Shown here: positions 60,869 to 64,000 of the stretch, one piece after another | How positions within the stretch are numbered: the first letter of the stretch is position 1 | Layout: each line of letters starts with the position of its first letter | From: Diphasiastrum complanatum | Taxonomy: Eukaryota > Streptophyta > Lycopodiopsida > Lycopodiales > Lycopodiaceae | Direction: 5' to 3' | NCBI GenBank assembly: GCA_029204225.1 | Contig: MU831897.1 | Span: forward strand, 1 to 64,000 | DNA: 64,000 nt | Notes under the pieces: generated by a model | What the model was told of the DNA's origin: nothing | The model's database searches: none | The model's input: only the letters and a program-made list of their open reading frames with translations | Translations under genes and position numbers: made by a program

Positions 60869-62350
60869 ATGTTGACTTCTTCATCAGAAGACCCTCCGCA
60901 GAGCTCTTTAGATGATCGTTTTACACATATTGATCCCACATGGATCATCTTGAGAGTCGTATTGATAGTATTCTTTCTAGCCTTGAGACTCTCTTACCAC
61001 GAGGGGATACCACCCCACCCAGACATTCTTCATCGTCCTGGTAAAGCACCTTTACTTCCTATTTTGAGTACACTTGCTCCTACTCCATCTCCATCTTCAG
61101 GAGGTGCTTTTGGTAGTACGTTTGGTCTCCCTTCTTATAGTGTTCTTATGGGTCTCCTTTCGGGTCTTCTATACCACCCCTAGATTTCCCTCTGCACCAC
61201 CAGGATTTCCTTCTTCTACTTTTTCAAGTAATCCTGAGCCTCATTTTGCTCATGATTTTCGTGATCGCATCCAGCTTACTACTTATGTCGGTTCATCTAA
61301 TGGGAATATCTTGGAAAATTGGTTCTCTAAGTTAGAGACCTATTTTCTTATGTATCCCAAGACTGAAATCCAGATAGTGCAGCTGGCTGCGTTACATTTA
61401 GATGGTTGAGCTCAGACTTGGTGGCGTGTCTATCACTCTGAGCCTACTCGTGAGGGATTACATATATGGCCCACTTTTCGGCATGATCTTCATATGGCTA
61501 TAAATGACCCACAATGGTTGGTTCACAAACGTGATTTGTTTCGCAGCCTTCGCCATACTAGTGATTTGACTGCTTATATTGATCAGTTTATTGAGCTTTC
61601 CTACCTTTTTACTGATCTTCATCCTACAGAGCTTATTTTACATTTTATTGCCGGCCTTAGAGACACCTTACGATATGATGTCTCATCTTTTTGGCCTCTT
61701 ACTCTCTCAGATGCTATCTTCTTGGCTACTACCTTGCAACATAAGTATCCTGAGTTATCCACTTCTTCTCATTTTTCTTGCTCTCATTTCACTGCTTCTC
61801 CTACTTTGGCTTCTTCTACTACCATTCCTCCTGATCCTCCTACCGCTATTTTCTACCATGAGGCTCTTACTCCTGATGATTTTGATGTTTATATCCATAT
61901 TCTTGATACTCCTGCCCCACATTCTGTTAATGAGCCGGCTGACCCACTTCTAGATGATCCTGCTTCCGCCGCTCGCCATGCATAGCTTGCTTATGCTACT
62001 TGGGCTGGTGGGCGTCCTGGTCTTCGTTCTATTCGGTCACATGTTCGCATTTTGGGACGAGAGTATATTGCTTTGGTGGATACTGGCAGTACACATTCAT
62101 TTATTAGCAGTTACATTTCCACCAGGATTCGTGCTACACCTATTTCTGCTACACAGTCTCTCAGTGTCGAGGTTGCTCGTTCCGATCCCTTTTCCAGTTC
62201 CCAGATGTTTCAGGGCTTGGACTATAGCATTGATGACTTCTCTAGACAGGCAAATTTCTATATTATTCCTCTAGAGCACTATGACATTATTCTTGGTGCA
62301 GATTGGTTTTCGTCACTTGGTACTGTTGTTGTGGATCTTTCTCAGTAGAC
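60869..62350 (+). mobile_element. Ty3/gypsy relic (G4), gag and protease
   Basis: Gag begins at an ATG at 60869; the central domain lies at about 61240-61985 (NWFSKLETYFLMYPKTEIQ, DLFRSLRHTSDLTAYIDQFI, LHFIAGLRDTLRYDV). Protease follows at 62052-62348 with EYIALVDTGSTHSFIS and HYDIILGADWFSSLG, the chromovirus-type DTGSTHSFI active site and GxDWL-like end. The order gag-protease is right for gypsy. It is broken. It differs in family from G3. Confidence 0.8.
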
Positions 62351-63689
62351 ACTGTCTTTTACACATGTTGGCCGACATCATTTACTTTCTGGTATTGATT
62401 CCCAGAGTGACCATCAGTTGGTTATCGGGAAGCAGTTTATGCGTAGTTTCCAAAGGCTCATGATGTAGCTCTTCTTTCCATTCAGAGTACATTAGTTGCT
62501 GCTTCACTTTCACCGACCGTGGGTCCTCTTACTCAGGTTGATGCTGCTCCGGATGTACAGGTTGTTGCTATGTGCCTTGCGCCTATATGCCTTCATTCAC
62601 AGATATCGTACTAGGTGGTCATTCCTGGTTTCATTGATATTGAGACCGTATACCTTGGTGATATTTCTACTATTGCTTTTGCGCCTACCTCAGATAGCCC
62701 ACCTGGTTCGGTGATTGGTGCAGTATCTTCTCCATTGGTCTCTATAAAGCAGTTCGTTTTGCCGATGTTCCTGCTGATTTCTCTAGGGCTCTTCACAGGT
62801 CCACGTTTGCTGGTTCTCTCACTATTGGTGATCAGGTTGTATCTTTTTTCGCTTTATTCCATGGATCTCTGCTTGAGGTTTGTGATTTGCCTCATGATAT
62901 TTCTACGGTTCCTAACATGATTCATGAGCCTTTCGCCCTTACCATTACACATTTTTCATCCGAGGATATTTGCCAGATGGTCACTATTACTTATCTAGGG
63001 TATTTATATGATGGGATCTTTCTAGATGAGTATACGAGGATCCTTCAGTCTCGTGTTTCTACATATAGGTATCCTGCACTCCATGCCGATGCTATGGCTA
63101 TATGCCATTCCTGGTTATTACATATAGCTTGGTTTTCATTTGGACCTGTTGATTGGTGCTGGTTTTTCCATATTATTGATCGCCTATGGTGCTTTGTCCG
63201 AGTGATCTTTAGGTTCCCCGTCATTTCAGGTTGCTCCATATTGCTTGGTCTCCAATGCTGAGTTGCCACTTTGTTTTGGTGTTCCGAGATCATCAGGATA
63301 CCTTGAGAGAGTTCCTTATCCTCTCTTGGATAGTTTTTGGAGATGTTGTTGCCATATAATTCAGTGTTGCTCATATGTGCTTTGATACTCATTCCCAAAT
63401 ACATGTGGAATATTGCTCCGATGCTTTTTACTGATGTTGCAGATTTTGTTCCTCGTTCCAGTGCATTTCTTCTATTCCTCACTTGTGCGCCTGGTGTGTA
63501 CTTTGGACTTACACTTGTAGTCAGTTCCGATGGGTCATCCAATTCTCCATCCGTTTTTGGTGTATCCTATGATGGACTGGTACGTCCATATGAGGTCTTT
63601 CTGGATGAGTTTTTCAGCTACAGTTTTTTAGTTGGGGCCTCTACTATTTCTAGATTTGTTGCTATTGTTTTCATGTAGCATGTCTTTTT
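62351..63689 (+). other. Coding-like region after G4 protease, unassigned
   Basis: Plus frames include IPGFIDIETVYLGDISTIAF (about 62618-62680) and 63337-63678. Base composition stays like that of G4 gag. I do not find the reverse-transcriptase or integrase motifs expected at this place in a gypsy element. It is either badly decayed, from another element, or a diverged extra domain. Confidence 0.35.
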
Positions 63690-64000
63690 AGATGATGCAT
63701 TGATTTCTTGGACTTTCTGGAGCTTTTGGCATGCTGCTCTTCTCGTGATATGGGCCTTGAGGGTACCGTGTGCCATTGCTACTTCTCACAAACAATTCCT
63801 CCAACAGGACCTTGATGGTCTCATTGATGAAATGACTTCCGCGATCGCTAACTATCTCCATCATTCATGGGCCTTTGGATACCTTGGGCATATTTCTCCA
63901 TTTTACCTATCCTTTGTTAGGATGATCTCTTTATGCTCCCTGTGTCTTGGCATATCGCTTGCCTTTTCCATGCTGTTACAGCGTGCCTGTTATCCTGCTT
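63690..64000 (-). mobile_element. Ty3/gypsy integrase scrap (G5)
   Basis: The minus strand at about 63866-63790 reads EIVSDRGSHFINETIKVLLE, the integrase core motif SDRGxHFxN, facing opposite to G4. The relic runs off the window end. Confidence 0.65.

Overview
This window looks like a repeat-dominated stretch of a large land-plant genome. The signs are Ty1/copia elements primed by the initiator-Met tRNA (TGGTATCAGAGC after the 5' LTR), Ty3/gypsy elements of several clades, a CACTA-like transposase, spliced GT-AG coding relics, AT-rich DNA and very long (CT)n/(GA)n tracts. I cannot fix the species; the nesting would suit a gymnosperm, fern or other large plant genome. I see no rRNA, tRNA or CRISPR array, and no host gene I can name.

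Layout. 0.1-2.4 kb: a spliced, minus-strand transposase-like coding region with zinc-knuckle-like cysteines. 2.9-5.8 kb: a 232-bp tandem duplication, then head-to-head (GA)n and (CT)n blocks alternating with a repeated unique spacer of about 200 bp. 6.8-10.8 kb: fragments of two copia families on the minus strand. 10.9-13.5 kb: dispersed repeats, including the first copy of a 1.37-kb repeat (family X). 14.2-21.0 kb: a broken copia element (D) with both LTRs and a nested insertion. 22.4-24.5 kb: a 2.09-kb unit bounded by 88-bp inverted repeats, holding the second X copy and an unrecognised coding relic. 25.2-32.0 kb: a minisatellite, an LTR element (E) without recognisable pol, and copia element B. 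32.1-40.2 kb: a spliced minus-strand coding relic of unknown, possibly ParB-like, family, whose last visible exon is split by a young copia element (A, 32180-38610) that looks whole. 40.8-44.1 kb: a minisatellite, a chromodomain-bearing gypsy relic, a palindrome-rich module (H) and a lone LTR of family E. 44.4-47.1 kb: the CACTA-like transposase. 48.4-64.0 kb: a possible non-LTR reverse transcriptase scrap, at least four gypsy relics on both strands, copia element F, a second H copy in opposite orientation, and a third, older X copy.

How it fits together. The window is layers of insertions rather than cooperating genes. Element A is youngest: its two 655-bp LTRs differ at about 3 sites and it has a perfect 5-bp target duplication. 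Element D is older (LTRs about 7% apart, with CpG decay). The gypsy relics appear older still. The points most worth following up are the ParB-like spliced relic and its intron palindromes, the 88-bp inverted-repeat unit with its unknown coding relic, a dispersed repeat ending in a perfect 10-bp-stem hairpin, a G-box palindrome shared by unrelated LTR families, and the odd-length palindrome cluster in module H.
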